From the NCBI RefSeq assembly GCF_037392515.1, contig NC_090290.1, positions 25,193,753 through 25,257,752 of the forward strand: a DNA stretch of 64,000 nt, read 5' to 3'. The notes under the pieces are model-generated. The model saw only the letters and a list, made by a program, of their open reading frames with translations. It was not told the origin of the DNA and ran no database searches. The translations under genes and the position numbers were made by a program. Source of the stretch: Haliotis asinina. Lineage: Eukaryota; Mollusca; Gastropoda; Lepetellida; Haliotidae. Below are positions 1-16,900 of the stretch, one piece after another (within the stretch, counting starts at the first letter, position 1; the number at the start of each line of letters is the position of its first letter).

Positions 1-3000
1 TTAGCGAATGTATAACAGGAATGTAATATCTAGACATTATATAGTTTGCCAATGTGAATCATAATTCACATGCACGCCCTAGTGTATGTTGTCTGTATCA
101 TTATATTTCACGACGAAAACAATGATTCTGTTGAATTCTACGATGGCTTAATAAAAACAAAATGCAAATATTAAAATTAGAACAAATTAAAGTTATAGGA
201 GCAATGTCAGGCTATTACCTTCTTCGAGGAATGTATCCATCAAGATCCACGAAAACAAGTGATATATAATTCATCTGCAGATTTCCCAAGTGATGTGTCT
301 TTTAACAGTCTAATATACGAAAAAGTGAAATGTCGTTTCAGGTATTTCACATTGCTGTATAGTCTCATTGGCCACCCAATATAGTGCACCCATTGCATAA
401 GGTCCGTCTTTCTTTTTAAAAAAAGTAATTTAGTTAGCCAATAATGAGCAAACAATCACTGTACTGGCGGTTAATCCTTTGAAAGAAGGGTGTTGACACA
501 GACACGAAAGAATGTATTCAGTATAAATTAGTAAAAACATACATAAACACGGTCTTTTGATAAATCCGCATAAAAGTAATTAATCAATCAGCGTGTTGTC
601 GGTTAATTCTTTGATCGATCCAGACACAAGAAATGCCAAATGGGGATCTTTGTCGGGTAAAGTTGCGTTACCACTAATTGTACCTGTTATAAATTCATTA
701 ACTGAGCAACAAGTGAATGATGGCAAATAACGTGTGGGTTTATACTACCTAACACGGATTACAACCTAGCGAGACCAAGTGATCTTGACAGAGTCGTCTA
801 TGAAAACAAGTTGTAACTCCGAAACTAGGCAAAGCAGGAGACAAAACTAAATGATAAGAGATTGTGAGAACATATAGTTTTCAGTTTTCACAACAACTGT
901 CGCGATTTCAGGTTTGTACAAATCTGTAAACGAAATATTTAATCCCGTGACATCTAGATGAATTCTGCACAGGCCTCATATCTATACCTTCTATTACGTC
1001 ACGGAGACACGCCGCTCTGATTGATGGAAATTTCGTTCGCGGCTGAGAATTGTGTACTGTTGTCAAAAAGGTCGATTTAAGGTAATTAAAGATCGAAATA
1101 AGTAGTTTTAATGACGGGGTTTCATTCATAACGGTGCCAATGAGTGATTTATATATTTGCACCCGATGGGTATATGTGATCTTTAGACAAGAAGCCAACA
1201 GACCAAATTCTGGACAGTCTGAAGTTCCCACTTATGCCTTAGATGCTCAGATGACATGTTTGTCAAATTGCTTCCATTCGCTTCGAACATTTCACTTGAG
1301 GAAAACGTTGCTTCCATTTTACTGCTAAATACATACGTAAATATAAATGCTGTCAACATAAAAATTAGAACACAATAAAAATAAGAGCACAATTTCTGAT
1401 TGTGTAATTGTATAATGAACTTGTCATGCGTCACTGAATCAAGACAACTGGGCATCGGCTGACACTGAAAAAAGGAAGACTTTCATACAAAGTGGAAGAA
1501 ATCATTCCTTCAAGGCTATTGCAGAATAGCCTCTTACCACAACGGTGGTTTTGAAAATCTCCTCTATTTCCTTATAAAATATGATGAAAACAATTTTACT
1601 GGATGAAATATTTTCAGAGAAGATGAATTATGAAGATATGTCGAAATAGAATTTTGATATTATTGACATTTTTGCACCCAGAGCGTCCAACGATGAACTT
1701 CTGAACAGTGACACACATTTACACTGTCACCTGTTTGGTCTACGGCGAGGATGCAATCTACACAGAAACTGAAGACATCTCAACGGAAGTCTAGAGGCGG
1801 GTTTTGATGACAGCAACAAAGCGCGGCGTTGTGTCCCCTTGGACTTTGTACTGAGAGGACTCACTCAGCTAAGACCGTAGAACCAACCATCTCTATAAAC
1901 CACCAAGACGACTGAGTTTTCAGAAACAGTTATCAAACAGAACACTTTACACCATATATAAATGAAATTCATTTTCCTTAAGGGAGTAAATCAGGCACTT
2001 TTACCTGATACCTTTGACAAACAGACACGCAGATACGGATTAGCATATTGTGTCATGAGAACCCCGCAAAAAGATCGACAACATACCCGTATTGTGATAA
2101 ACAATAATTTAATGTTCCACCTGCCTGCCATAAATTTGACAGACAAAGATTTTTTTTTAATTTTAGAATACATATAAGCCAGTATGAACCCAGTACATCC
2201 AAGATCTAGCCAACAAGCGGTTGCAGCCTAACACGCCGTCTTACTTAACGTGTCCCCTGCAGATATTCTCGCCATTGTACACATTGAGATCGGATACTTG
2301 TCTGATCTGATGTAGATATTCTGGCCGTTGCACAAATTAAGATTGGAGACATTACTGATCTGTTATAGGTATTCTGGCCACTGCACACGTTAAGAACGGA
2401 GACTTGACTGATCTGATGTAAATTATTAAATATTCTGGCCATTGCACACGTTAAGATCTGAGACTTGACTGATATGATCTAGATATTCTGACCATTACAC
2501 ACCTTAAGTTCGGAGACTTGACTGATCTGATGTAAATATTCTGGCTATTGCACACGTTAAGATCGGAGACTTGACTGATCTGATGTAAATATTCTGGCCA
2601 TTGCACACTTTAAGATCGGAGACTTGACTGATCTGATGTAAATATTCTGGCCATTGCACGACTCATCTTCACTTCAACACTGTAACTCTAACGTATAAAA
2701 ATAACTGCACCTTTTCCAACTCTTTTAATGTATCCACTTCCTCCCTTCCAGACTGTTTAGTCTTTTGAACCCTTCAACAAGAACACAGAGACATACTTTA
2801 CTTCTTATACATTCGTTATTATATAACTAACACCTGTTCAACGTGCATGCATTGTACTGTCACTACCATTCTTTGACACTGCAGCAGCATTGCTCACCCA
2901 AACGTACAACCATTTGTCCCCGCCTTCGCCCACATAATCAACCATGCAAAATTTTACAATACGGTGAATGCTTGTGGAAACGTCCTGGTGTTCATAATTT

Positions 3001-6000
3001 ATCACAATGCTAGAAACGGCATGTTGATAGTGACAATTGTCTCGCGACTGCCTTGGCAACGAGCCCGGTATAATTGATTACCACTGTTGTCGCAGTTTCA
3101 TTCGTCTCGTCGGTCTTCATCGGAAAGGTTTCAGCGAGTTCGTCTTTGAGAAGTCAGGTACCACTGTAAGCTCACCATGGTAAGTACAATGTTCTGGTTA
3201 AGGCAGTAACACTACACGAAGTCACAGTTCCTGATACAGATGGTTCATTCTGAGTGTAACTTCGGACGCTCGCTTGTAGGAACTACTGACATGGGAGCGT
3301 TGATGTCATACATAAGCTGTTGTCAACTCTAATTACAGTCTAAATGGTTTGGCGTTATATCAAAATATGCGATCAAACAGATCTCCAAGGTAACAGAAGA
3401 TATAACATTCTAGATGTCAGTCAACAACCTGAGTATTTTCATAATCACTTTATCATCATAAACATGGTTTGACAGCTTGGTGGGTAATGATTTGTAGAGT
3501 GTTTAGTAAACCCGTCTGATAATTTATTTCGTGATTCTGCCATGAAAGTAACGTGACCAGCCACGGCGGTGGTATATTGGACGATCAGTTGTGCGATATG
3601 TTAGATACCCCGGGTAACTGTAATATGCCACTGACAACATAGTTTGTTAATCTAATAATCAAATCTCTCATCGTTTGACAGCTGCGTTGAGCATCCCCAG
3701 GGTTATGTAAAGTAAAGTAAGTGCTTTTCTTGTTGAGTTGATGCCATCTAGACATATCTATGGAGGTATATATATATATACTCATCACCTCGAACACCCG
3801 TGTGGGCATTTGCCATCGGGGACAGCCAGAGACAGTGCGGTATGGGCCGTGGCATGACTCACCCGTTAATGATTGTTCTTTATGTGTGTTATGCCTAACC
3901 ATTTTTATCTTGAAATGATTTCTATATTTCTCTGTCAAGGTTGAGACTCTCATAAATATTTCTATTCAATATTCATGTGGAATATTCCCGGAAAACATTT
4001 GGTGTTGCAATTAACGGAGGTCCCTATTCTTGTCGTGAGTTGTGGATGCACCGAGTGGTATTAAGTCTCGTGGCGGGTTTCCATGACAACAATTGCATCG
4101 GTATACTGAATCAACCATTAGTGTTTACAATATATCGATTAGTGTGAAATGATTGAAGCTTTGATCCTCTATAGTTGCGTCAGTATATGTTGTGTACGCA
4201 TTTGTCAGATCGATCTAAGGTGTATGTAAAACTTAGATGATCTGTTAAACAACAATAACAAAATGAAAATCGATACTTGTTCTTTGAACACAGATCGATG
4301 TTGCTGGGGAAAGGGCATTCAGCGTGGGTGCGTCGACTACTGCAAGACTGAGCCAGGTCTTTCAGTAGCTCATGGGGTTGTTAGAACCTTGAAGCTTTAT
4401 CCACAAGATGTATTACTGATCAGGAGGCCTAACAGTATTACATGCTTCACGAATGCTGGCAGTAACGACAACACATGGCGTACTGACATGGATATCACAT
4501 ACACATAAGTGAGTGAGTGAGTGAGTTTAGTTCTACACCGCACTCAGCAATATTCCAGCTATATGGCGACGGTCTGTAAATAATCGAGTCTGGACGAGAC
4601 AATCCAGTGATCAACAACATGAGCATCGATCTGCGCAATTTGGGACCGATGACATGTGTCAACCACGTCAGCGAGCCTGACCATGTCCACCCGATCCCGT
4701 TAGTCGCCTCTTGCGACAAGCATAGTCGCCTTTTATGGCAAGCATGGGTTGCTGAAGGGCTATTCTACCCCGGGACCTTCACGGGTCTCACAAAATATAA
4801 TCAGTGACGTAATGGCATGAATATCACATACACATAACCCATGACGTATTGACATTGATATAACATACACATAACCCATGTTGTATTGACATTGATATCA
4901 CATACACATAACCCATGCCGTACTGACATTGATATAACATACATATAACCAATGACGTAACGGCATTGATATCACATACACATAACCCATGACGTATTGA
5001 CATGGATATCACATACATATGACCCAATGACGTAACGGCATTGATATCACATACATATAACCCATGTCGTATTGAAATTAATATCACATACACATAACCC
5101 ATGACGCAATGGCACGGATATCACATATAGATATAACCGAAGACGTATTGACCTGAACATCACATACACATAACCCATGACGCAATGGCACGGATATCAC
5201 ATATAGATATAACCGAAGACGTATTGACCTGAACATCACATACACATAACCCATGACGCAATGGCACGGATATCACATATAGATATAACCGAAGACGTAT
5301 TGACCTGAACATCACATACACATAACCCATGACGAAATGTCACGGATATCACATATAGATATAACCGAAGACGTATTGACCTGAACATCACATACACATA
5401 ACCCATGACGCAATGGCACGGATATCACATATAGATATAACCGAAGACGTATTGACCTGAACATCACATACACATAACCCATGACGAAATGTCACGGATA
5501 TCACATATAGATATAACCGAAGACGTATTGACCTGAACATCACATGCACATAACCCATGACGCAATGGCACGGATATCACATATAGATATAACCGAAGAC
5601 GTATTGACCTGAACATCACATACACATAACCCATGACGAAATGTCACGGATATCACATATAGATATAACCGAAGACGTACTGACCTGAACATCACACATG
5701 CAAGAGGGACAACCTTATTTCCGTAATAGCAGATATGGTCCATGTTGAGATGGTTATTGCGTCGTGAGCATGTCTTTGCCAGTCAGTATCAGATGATATA
5801 TGGTGTTCACAATTCTGGAACAGGTCACAAATACGTGAAACGTACTAGTCAAGTTTTCACCAGAATACGTACGTGAGAATGCGGCATGTCAGTTGGTTGC
5901 GTGGAGCATCATTTTGGTAACTGGTGTGTCAAACTTGGAACTACTCCCACATCTCTACCACTGAACCTTCTGAAAGATTTACTTTATAAGTGAGTGAGTT

Positions 6001-6304
6001 TAGCTTTACGCCGCTCACAGCAGTATTCCAGCTATATGATGGCGTTTTGTATATAATCGAGCCTTGACCAGACAATCCAGTGATAATAAGCAGGAGCATC
6101 GATCTACGCAACTGAGATACCATGGCATGTGTCAACCAAGTCAGTGAGCCTGACCATCCCTTCCCGTTAGTCGCTTCTTACGACAAGCTTGAGTTACAGA
6201 AGATCAATTCTAACCCGGGTCTTCACGCAATGAATTCTACCTATTGCACACTATGACCTATAGAAGAGAAAGCTCTGAAGCTATTTGCGATTAACAAACA
6301 TTAA

Positions 6305-6625
<321 letters not shown>

Positions 6626-6772
6626 TGACGTGCTAGAAAGGTTGCACAATCGCATCAGTTCTTTGAAAATAATCAAGTGTACAAAACATTATGGTCTACC
6701 TTAAAGATGCCAGCAATTTCCCTCACAAAACAGAGAAGTAGTGATTGAAGTGGTTACAAATTTGTGTCTTAA

Positions 6773-7933
<1,161 letters not shown>

Positions 7934-10900
7934 TAGGCAGATGCCTGAGTTATAGGTAAAGCGTAAAGGTTTTAGAAAAAATAACATCCAAACTGGCAAC
8001 GATGATTTTTAACCTTTTCTCAACAGATTCTCTTATATGCAATCCAGTTGAATGTCACAATGTGCTTATTCACCCTTGATGTTTATGTCAACAAGGGTGG
8101 TTTTGTTCAATTGTCTTTTTAAGCTTTACTCGGAGTACTAAGCAGTACTGCGTTAAATCACGGAGTGACATTTCAGGAAACTGCTTGATGAAGTAGAAAT
8201 AAGATAGATGATTTGCCATATATAAATGTATGCTAATTACAAAACACTGTGTTTATCGTTTGTCCAGGGACTCTCCGTATCAGTGTTACTTTATGGCTTC
8301 GTGTCCACCTAGTACTAAACTGAAATAACGCTGTCATCTACCTCCGCCTTTTGTTTTTCTTTCCCTCAACTTAACATGTCACATGGCCATATATATCAAG
8401 AATTGTCTATCATTTTTCCCCTTCTGGGTGAGTGGGTGAGTGAGTGAAGACTTCCATTCAGACACACGCACGCACGCATGCATGCACGCACACACGGGCC
8501 CATTACGACGCGCTACATGTACGCATGTTCGAGTATCTAAGTGAACCAAGGCTATCACATTTGTGGCAAACAGGGATGACTGGAGAACCTCAGAATGCAA
8601 AAGAGAGCCGTGTGGCTTTCAGGAGGAAACGCGTGCTAGCCTCTCGAATTAATGACAAAACCGAAACAGGCAAAACAAAACAATTAGGCGCTAAGGACCT
8701 ATAAAGCTTATCATGTTAGCCACGATAGGCCTTCTTAGTAACATAAATAAAAGGACAATGTAGTTCAAAAAAGGACATGTGCAAATGCTTGTTTATTCTA
8801 AACTTGACTAAAGTAACAGCTTTCTTGTAGGAATCAGTAAAAGTCAGCGGTTCACAAAGTCCAGAACACTGCTGTCAGGATAGTGACGAGAACGCCAAAA
8901 TCATCGTTCATAACGCCAGGTCTTGAGGATTTGCATTAGCTTCCTACTGAAGCGAGAATCAACTTTAGAATTCTAGGCATGGCGTACAAATGTCGAAATG
9001 ATATTGCCCCACCATATCCTTCTAATACATGTATGCTGGTAAACTACCTCCCTATAAAGAATCTTCGATCTCAAAATATGAATCTTCTGAAGACACCAAA
9101 CTATAATCTTACAACTCAAAGTCAAAATAAGTTTATTGTAGGCCCCCGGCCCATATACATGAGAGTTATAGACTGAGTGATGAAGAGATATTTACATATA
9201 TATTTAAGGGTATACAATTCGTTTAATAAGATCATCTCTTCTTGCTTATGCATACTTTATATACAAAGATAGTTGAACAATAATAGTTTTTTTAATGCTT
9301 TGTAACAAAGACATATATGCATATAGGGGTTGTTTAGCAAGAAAATGGTGTGGTATGTATTGTAGACGCAAGAAAAACAAACGACCAAGAACTCGCATCC
9401 ACTGGGTTTAATGGTGTGTTGTGCGTTGGCAGACGTTGACATTATCATTAGCCAATGAATGAGATATGGAAAACTGTAATTAAACAATTGTAATATTTCT
9501 TGACATTAATATAATGCATTAACAAACTATCACCTAAATTCACATTTAGAAATATTGAAAACATTTGAACACGTTATCTGAACAAGAAATAAAGTTGCAA
9601 GACACATTTGTCTTCCTTAGTGCCATGTTACGTTTTTTGCAGTCAGAGGCGACATCTTCACAACATGGAGGCTGCTCACACACTGAGCATATGATCCCAG
9701 CACCACACGTGCTTTTCATGGTCACATGACCTGAAAGTGGTGCTGGGATATATAACAAATTAACGAAAACAGTTTCAGTGGAAAGCGGGTTTTGATTACT
9801 ATCAAGCTAGGCAATATCACACACCTGGTAGCTGCACTGTGCTACGGAGACAGTACAAATTAGAAAGTCATTTATGATGCATATGAAACTTATGTGATAT
9901 CTACATGCGGAAATTATGCACAAAATATACTCTATGAATCGTGCATGAACACACTCGGCCTCTTAAACATACCAAAGGTAGTTTAAAAAAACATATATGA
10001 TGCAATGTTCAACAAATATCTCACATTTCAGCTGAGTCCGATGGGAGGGGCAGAATAGGTCCGCGCCTCTTGTTTTCAACAAAATACTTTTGACAGTACC
10101 ATGCGTATCCGCCTCAGTCTGGATTACACGACCCACAGACTATGCACCCCTCTGTAGAGTATCCTCTTTGATAAGAACAAAAGCATCCAGTTGAAAGTTC
10201 CTTATTTGGAAAATTCCATTTTCTTCCACTGAAGGTACTCTTTCTTCCATCTGGACCAGAAGACATTTGTCAGATACTGAATACGTTTCCAACGTTGACG
10301 GGCGTACACATGATTCTGCTGAAACGTACCAGGCGGTGGGATAAAAACATCAGACTTCATCATAAGGAGATGATTTGGAGTGAGGGGGCAAAGGTCATCC
10401 GGATCTCCAGAAACTATAGTAAGGGGCCTGGAGTTCAGGATAGCCTCAATTTCACACAGTAATGTTCTGTACAGTTCATCGGCAAGGTATGACCCAAATT
10501 CATGAAGAATGGGACTGAGAATGCTACGGACACATCTGATCAACCTCTCCAGCTGATCCAAAGATTATTTGTGCTCTCTAGCTCCGCCAAAAAAGCTTGC
10601 CCCATTATCACAGAAGATTTCTTGAACTTGTCCCCTCCTGGCAATGAAGCGACGAATAGAGTTAATGAAGGAACTTGTATCAAGTGAGTTAGCCGTTTTA
10701 ATAGGGACAGCTCGGCTACCGAGACGCGTGAAGAGCACACCATAGCTCTTAACACACTTCCTGCCATCCTTCAAAAAGTGTGGTCCAAAAAAATCCATTC
10801 CTGTGTAGGTGAATGGACCTGCTGAATTCACTTTGCATGCTGGCAGGTCAGACATCATCTGTGTACTTGTCGGTGTTTTAAACCTTCTGCAAAATAGACA

Positions 10901-13900
10901 ATTGTTCACAACATTCCTAATAGCAGAACTTGCTCAAGTGATCCAATACTTGCATTGGCCCTCACTGCTGATAGAACATGATTTCTCCTTACATGCCCAA
11001 GCCTAACATGAATGTCTCTAATGATCAACGTGGAAACATGGCTCTTTTGGGGCAGAATAATAGGATGTTTTGTGTCTTCAGAAATATCAGCCCTACTCAG
11101 GCATCCACCAACACAGAGAAAGCCATCTTTTTATAATTGGGTTCAATTTGTACAATGGGCTGTGTCTGCTTACATTCTGTGCTCTCAGACTGGTATTTTT
11201 GATACTGGACAAACCTAAGGAAGGCTTCTCTAGCGTGTAATCTCTTATAAGCTTTACTCCATTAGTCACAAACACGGGGTATCTATTTCGCTCGTTGGTG
11301 ATGTATTAAAGTACTGTTGTGGGGTCTGTATAATATGTTGTACTATCAATGAGCATGTCGAGCCCCTTCTGAAGAAATTTACCAATCTTCACTGCAGTGG
11401 TTGCTACTGTCAGCTCCAGGCGCGGTATAGTGATGGTCTTGAGAGGTGCAAGTCGTGCTTTAGCCATTACGAGAGCAGTGTGAATGCTCTCTTCATTAAA
11501 GTGTTGAATATAGGTTGCACAGCCATAACCTGTAACATTTGCATCCGAAAATATATGGAGCTGGCAAGAAACAACATTACCAAAAGCAGGTGGTTTTGAA
11601 GAGCGACTTACCTCAAGGTCTCTAAGTAACTCAAGCTCACATAGCCACCTATTCCAGTTATCGCAACAGCTCCTTCCTACTTGGTCATCCCAGTCAAGAG
11701 GCTTGTCCTTGCAGATGTCTTGCAATATTTTCTTGGCTGGAAGTAGAACTGGAGATACAAGAGGGTCATAAAGGGAAGACACTGTAGACAAGATCCCTCG
11801 TCGTGTAGCAGGCTTTTCTGGCAAGTCAACTGAGAAACTGAATGAGTCAGACTGAATGTGCCATTGCATACCGAAGGCCCGTTCCATGGGGATGTCATCG
11901 CAGTGAAGATCTATGGCTTGGATATCTTTAGAACAATGTTCTGGAGGAAGGGAAGACAAGATATGCTTACTGTTACTGGTGAACTTTGATTAAATCCCCC
12001 TTCCACACATGCTGATTGCATCTGTGAGATCATGGTGACAGCAGTCTCTTCATCCTGAACACACTTAAGACAGTCGTCTACATAAACGTTTCTATCAATT
12101 GTATAGGCAACTTCAGAATCATACTTGCCCACAGACTTACGTCCAGATGTTTTCAGAGCATATTTGGCGATACTTGTGGAAGAAATAGTACCAAAGGTGT
12201 GAATAGTCATTCTGTGTTTCTTCAAATCACTGTCTACATCACCATCAGACCAGTAAGGAAACCGCTGTTAATCTTGCTGCTCCTTGGGTACTTTTACTTG
12301 ATGAAACATTGCTTCAGTGACTCCTGCGGAACCTGTTGAGCACCCAAATCAATGAGTTGGTGAAGTCTGGTCCTTGCAGCAGTACATCATCTATTGACAC
12401 ACCATCGAATGCACTGCAATCAAACACTACCCGGATGTTGTTGGGTTTACGGGGATGGTACACGCCGTGATGAGGCAAATGCCAGATATGACCAGGTCGA
12501 CCACAAAGTTCACTCTTGGGAACCTCACAAGCGTATCCTTTTAACAAAATAGTGTTCATGGAGGCATCATAGTCTCTGTGATAACATCTTTTTCTTTGCC
12601 ACAAAATACGTTTAACAGCTTGGTGTCTGTTACATGACATCACATCAGTCTTGCGAAATGGGAGTGGAATCTGAAAGTGGCCATCAGGAAACGTCATGTT
12701 CTTATCAGTGTCACCTATGAAGCGTTGATCTTAGATTGAATATCCTCGCTGACCAGGTTCCTGAACTAAACCATGCTCATTGAAATCCAGCTCAAACAGT
12801 TTCAGAAGATACTCAGGTTTAATAACCTCACTGACTTTCACCATTTCTTGTAGAACCATTCTGCTGCAGACTACTGTATTGCCCTGGAGATTTTGGGTAA
12901 GTTGAAGTAGTCCGTTCGATGTCCAGCCAAGCTTGTAACAGACTGCAAATATGACCCTGCATCATCTGAAGAGATTATCCCTTGGGGCTGCAGAGCTTCC
13001 GGACAGTTGCATCCAATCAGCAGTCCTATCTCTAAGTCAGGTTGATATGCTCTGAGCTTGTCGGCAATATGACTAAGATGAGACACACGTTTTAGAACTT
13101 CAGGCTTAGCGATGGGATCATGTTGAACAGGCATTACATCACGAGAAAATGTGCCTGGCAAACAGACAGAGTTACTGTTGGACACGTCAGACACTAAAAT
13201 CTGGTACAACTGACATGTCTATGAGATCTGTTCCATTCATAGTCTGTAACATTAAAACAGTAGGCAAATGGTTGGCATCCAATTGTTCCCTCTGTCTCAA
13301 TTCATCATAACAAGGACATATCAGTGTAAATAGGTTTCATTTTCTCATCCATGTTGCATAAAGGACAACATCGACTTTCTTTATCTACAGAAGTTTTCTA
13401 CCCTCATTAATCATTAGCGATAACAGACCTAAATGACATTTAGAGCATATGGTAAGCTAATTTTGGCAGATGTTGTTCGTGCAGATTCAGAATCTTGAAC
13501 CAATATTTTAAACATCTTATTTGAGAATTAATATATAAGGGAAATCTGCCGCATTCACCACATATCATGCAGTTAGGTGTATATTGGGGTATTTTTTACA
13601 GGCTAAAAGATGAACTCTCTCTATAGAATCGAACCACTGAAAACCCCATATTTCAGCTCCATATACTAGGATAGGTTGAATCTGAGTATTGAATATCTTA
13701 AAACACACACTGGGTGACATAGTTCCAACCGTTAGAACTTGTATTAAAGTTTTTTCCACGTAAAACCACAGGACCGCCCCTCCAACATATTAAAATTTCT
13801 GTTTTGCTTAAATCAACTGTTAACTTCCATTCTTTCGTGTAGCTGTTTATGTTTCTTAATTGATTTTGTAAACCGACCGCAGTATCCGAAACTAAAATAG

Positions 13901-16900
13901 CGTCATCAGCAAAGAGGAGTATTAGGACTTCTAAAAGATCTGGGTACATTTGAATTCCATGTTTTCCACATAAATTGATATCATGATATAATTCACTATT
14001 GAAGATAGAAAATTCGAGTGGACTTAAACAACAACCTTGTCTTAAACCAAGTGGATAATCGAACAAATCTGTAATCCCGTCTTTGCAACTCACGCAAGAA
14101 CGAACGTCAGAATACATTGATTTCAGAATGCTTATCATTTTCCCTTGTAAATCTGTTTTGCTCAAACACTGTCATAATTTAGAACTACTGAGCGAATCGA
14201 ATGCTTTTTCAAAAGTCAAAATCTGTAAATGCTTTGTACAACTTATAATTTCTATTTGATGATGCTATCATAATTGCTGCGAGTCATTCTGAATCTACGA
14301 AGATGTCTACGAGCATTGCTTCGCGCTTTTTTACAATTTGTATTCAGAATATTTGCTCGTTGTTTGTGATTGACATCTTTCAGCATACAATATTAGCTGA
14401 AGTCGACAAAAGCTCCACAAAGTCATTTTTGGACCCATTTACATCTGTATCAATTTTTAAAGTAAATTTTCTCCAAACGAAGTTTTATTCCCCTTGTAAA
14501 TCGCCATACACTCTCCCATTACCGATAAACAATTGAAATGCGTAACAATTGTCTAAAAGTTTCTGGCCAAATATGTTTGTGACTGAATCGTGGGAGTTCC
14601 GATTATCAACATTAACGTCACCATCTTCATGAAACCGAAAGTATCTGTGTAATATATCATCACTTGAGGATGTTCAGGGTTATTAGAAGTACCAGATAGG
14701 GAATATAGATCACCACACAAAACAGTATGTGTATCACTTAGTTCCGATTGCTTGTCTAATAAAAAAATCCTCTAGTTTATTTCAGCTACAGTTGGTATCA
14801 ACATGGTTATAACAAGGAGAGCCTTCGGGTGGTATATATGTGCATATCAAATTAACATGCTTATCAAAAGCAAATAAAGCTCTTTACATGTGTATGCATA
14901 TGAAATTGTCGATATCTGTAGTTTTCAACTTACAGAACGTACTAATGGACTGATGTATACATACGCAGACACCTCCCGAAAGTCTGCCATAATCAGACAG
15001 TTTCACAGCTGATCTGAAGAAAACTTTGAAAATCCACAAACCAGTTTATGTCGTAAATAGAGTCAACAGTTAATTCGAGAAGGCAAATAATCTCAAATTT
15101 ACTAAAATAGTCTATGAGGTCATCATCATCTGATTTGTTACGAAGTCCGTTTATATTCCAGCACAGAAATGAGAGCATGCCGTTGCACAAGTTGTGATCA
15201 GTGAGCGTAATACCTGTGTCACTGCTAGTAGTACTCTGCCCGAATCCGAGGGTTGAATTCGACCTCACTCGTCGTTTCCTCGTATTGGCACGTATTGTAG
15301 CATCTCGTACGTTGATAGATCCGGTTGCTCCACTGGTTGAACGAGGTACTGTCACCAACTGGACATCCTTAAAGTAGCCGAACATATTTGTCCCCTTCAA
15401 AGCCTTAAGTTGCTGACGTTGACGTGACGTTAGGTCACTAGAGATACCAAGACCCGTTGCTTTGAAAGCTGGTCTTGCTTTCAGGGAGCGCACTTTATCG
15501 TCAGACACGTGCAACGTAATAATCATTGGACGAGGTCTGGTAGCATTAACCCGCTTCACGCCAAGCCTGTGTGCACGGATAACGTCAGACGTTTCCCACG
15601 TTTTGAAAGTGGCGTACTCGTTTAGAGTGGACAACGCTTGCATGCGATAGATTTCTCCTCGCCGTCAACCTAGGGTATGCCATATATTATAATATTGTCA
15701 CGATCACAGCATCGACTTTCTCCGCGAGGGCATCGATGTCTTCGTTCACAATATTATGATTTTGTCTGATGATATCTATGTCTTCACGAATGTCTGTTAC
15801 AGAGCGTTCGAGGTGTTCACACTTGCAGCTAATATCATTGATGTCTTTCCGAAGAGAGGAGATCTGTCAACTTGGGTCATTTTTGGCGGTAGCTAATTCT
15901 GATTTCATATTTTCAATTGCGCTGAGTAAGTTCTCTTGAACCTGTTCAAGTGTGACGGGTCGCGGGTTTGTCTTAACACCATACGAACACACAGTTAGAG
16001 TTGGTGACGTCACACGAAACACAATGAAATGTTGTTTCTTTCGGCACAAAATGATCAAACGAGAGATTGAGAATAACCTTGTGGTTACATACAATGAGGA
16101 CAGAAAGTGACAAATGTACTCTGAACAACAAAGCGCATATCATGAAACAATAAGGCATGGTGTCAACATCACGATCGCGGCGTCGAGTGAATGGCATGTA
16201 TTCGTCAACATCGCTCACCTGCCGAGTACCAGGTGGGTGGCGAAAAGTTCCTATTCTGGCTTTGTATGTGGCCAGATCCTCCATACTTTGACCTGAAAAG
16301 GACGCTGACTGGAAGACCTTTGATCACACATATTCACCACTTCCAGTTACCGTCTGCTTTGCGCCTTTTCAGAAAAAATAGTCAGTGCCTTCTCAAACGT
16401 GTCGTCTCCCCACAAGGGCGGTATATAGTCTTACTGGCGAGTGAGTGAGTTGAGGTTTACTCCGCACTCAGCAATATTCCACCTACATGGCGACGGTGTG
16501 TAAATAATCGAGTCTGGACCAGAGAATCCAGTGATCAACAACATGAGCAACGATCTGCACAATTGGGAACTGATGACATGTGTCAACTAAGTCAGCGAAC
16601 CTGACCACCCGATCCCGTTAGTCGCTTCTTACGACAAGCATAGTCGCCTCTTATGGCAAGCATGGGTTGCTGAATGCCTGTTCTATCCAGGGACCTTCAC
16701 GGCCATATAATCTTACAAGCCATGGACAGACGTCCTTCAGTCACGTATCTCCTCGACTAAGGAACAAACTTCCTCTGGACATTCTCCTTCATCATCATTA
16801 ATTGCATTAAAATCAAAACTCAAGACGCAGTCATGTTCGTGCTATTATTCATAGACTGTTTTCACCTTATTGTATATGAACTATAATTCATAGGCATTGG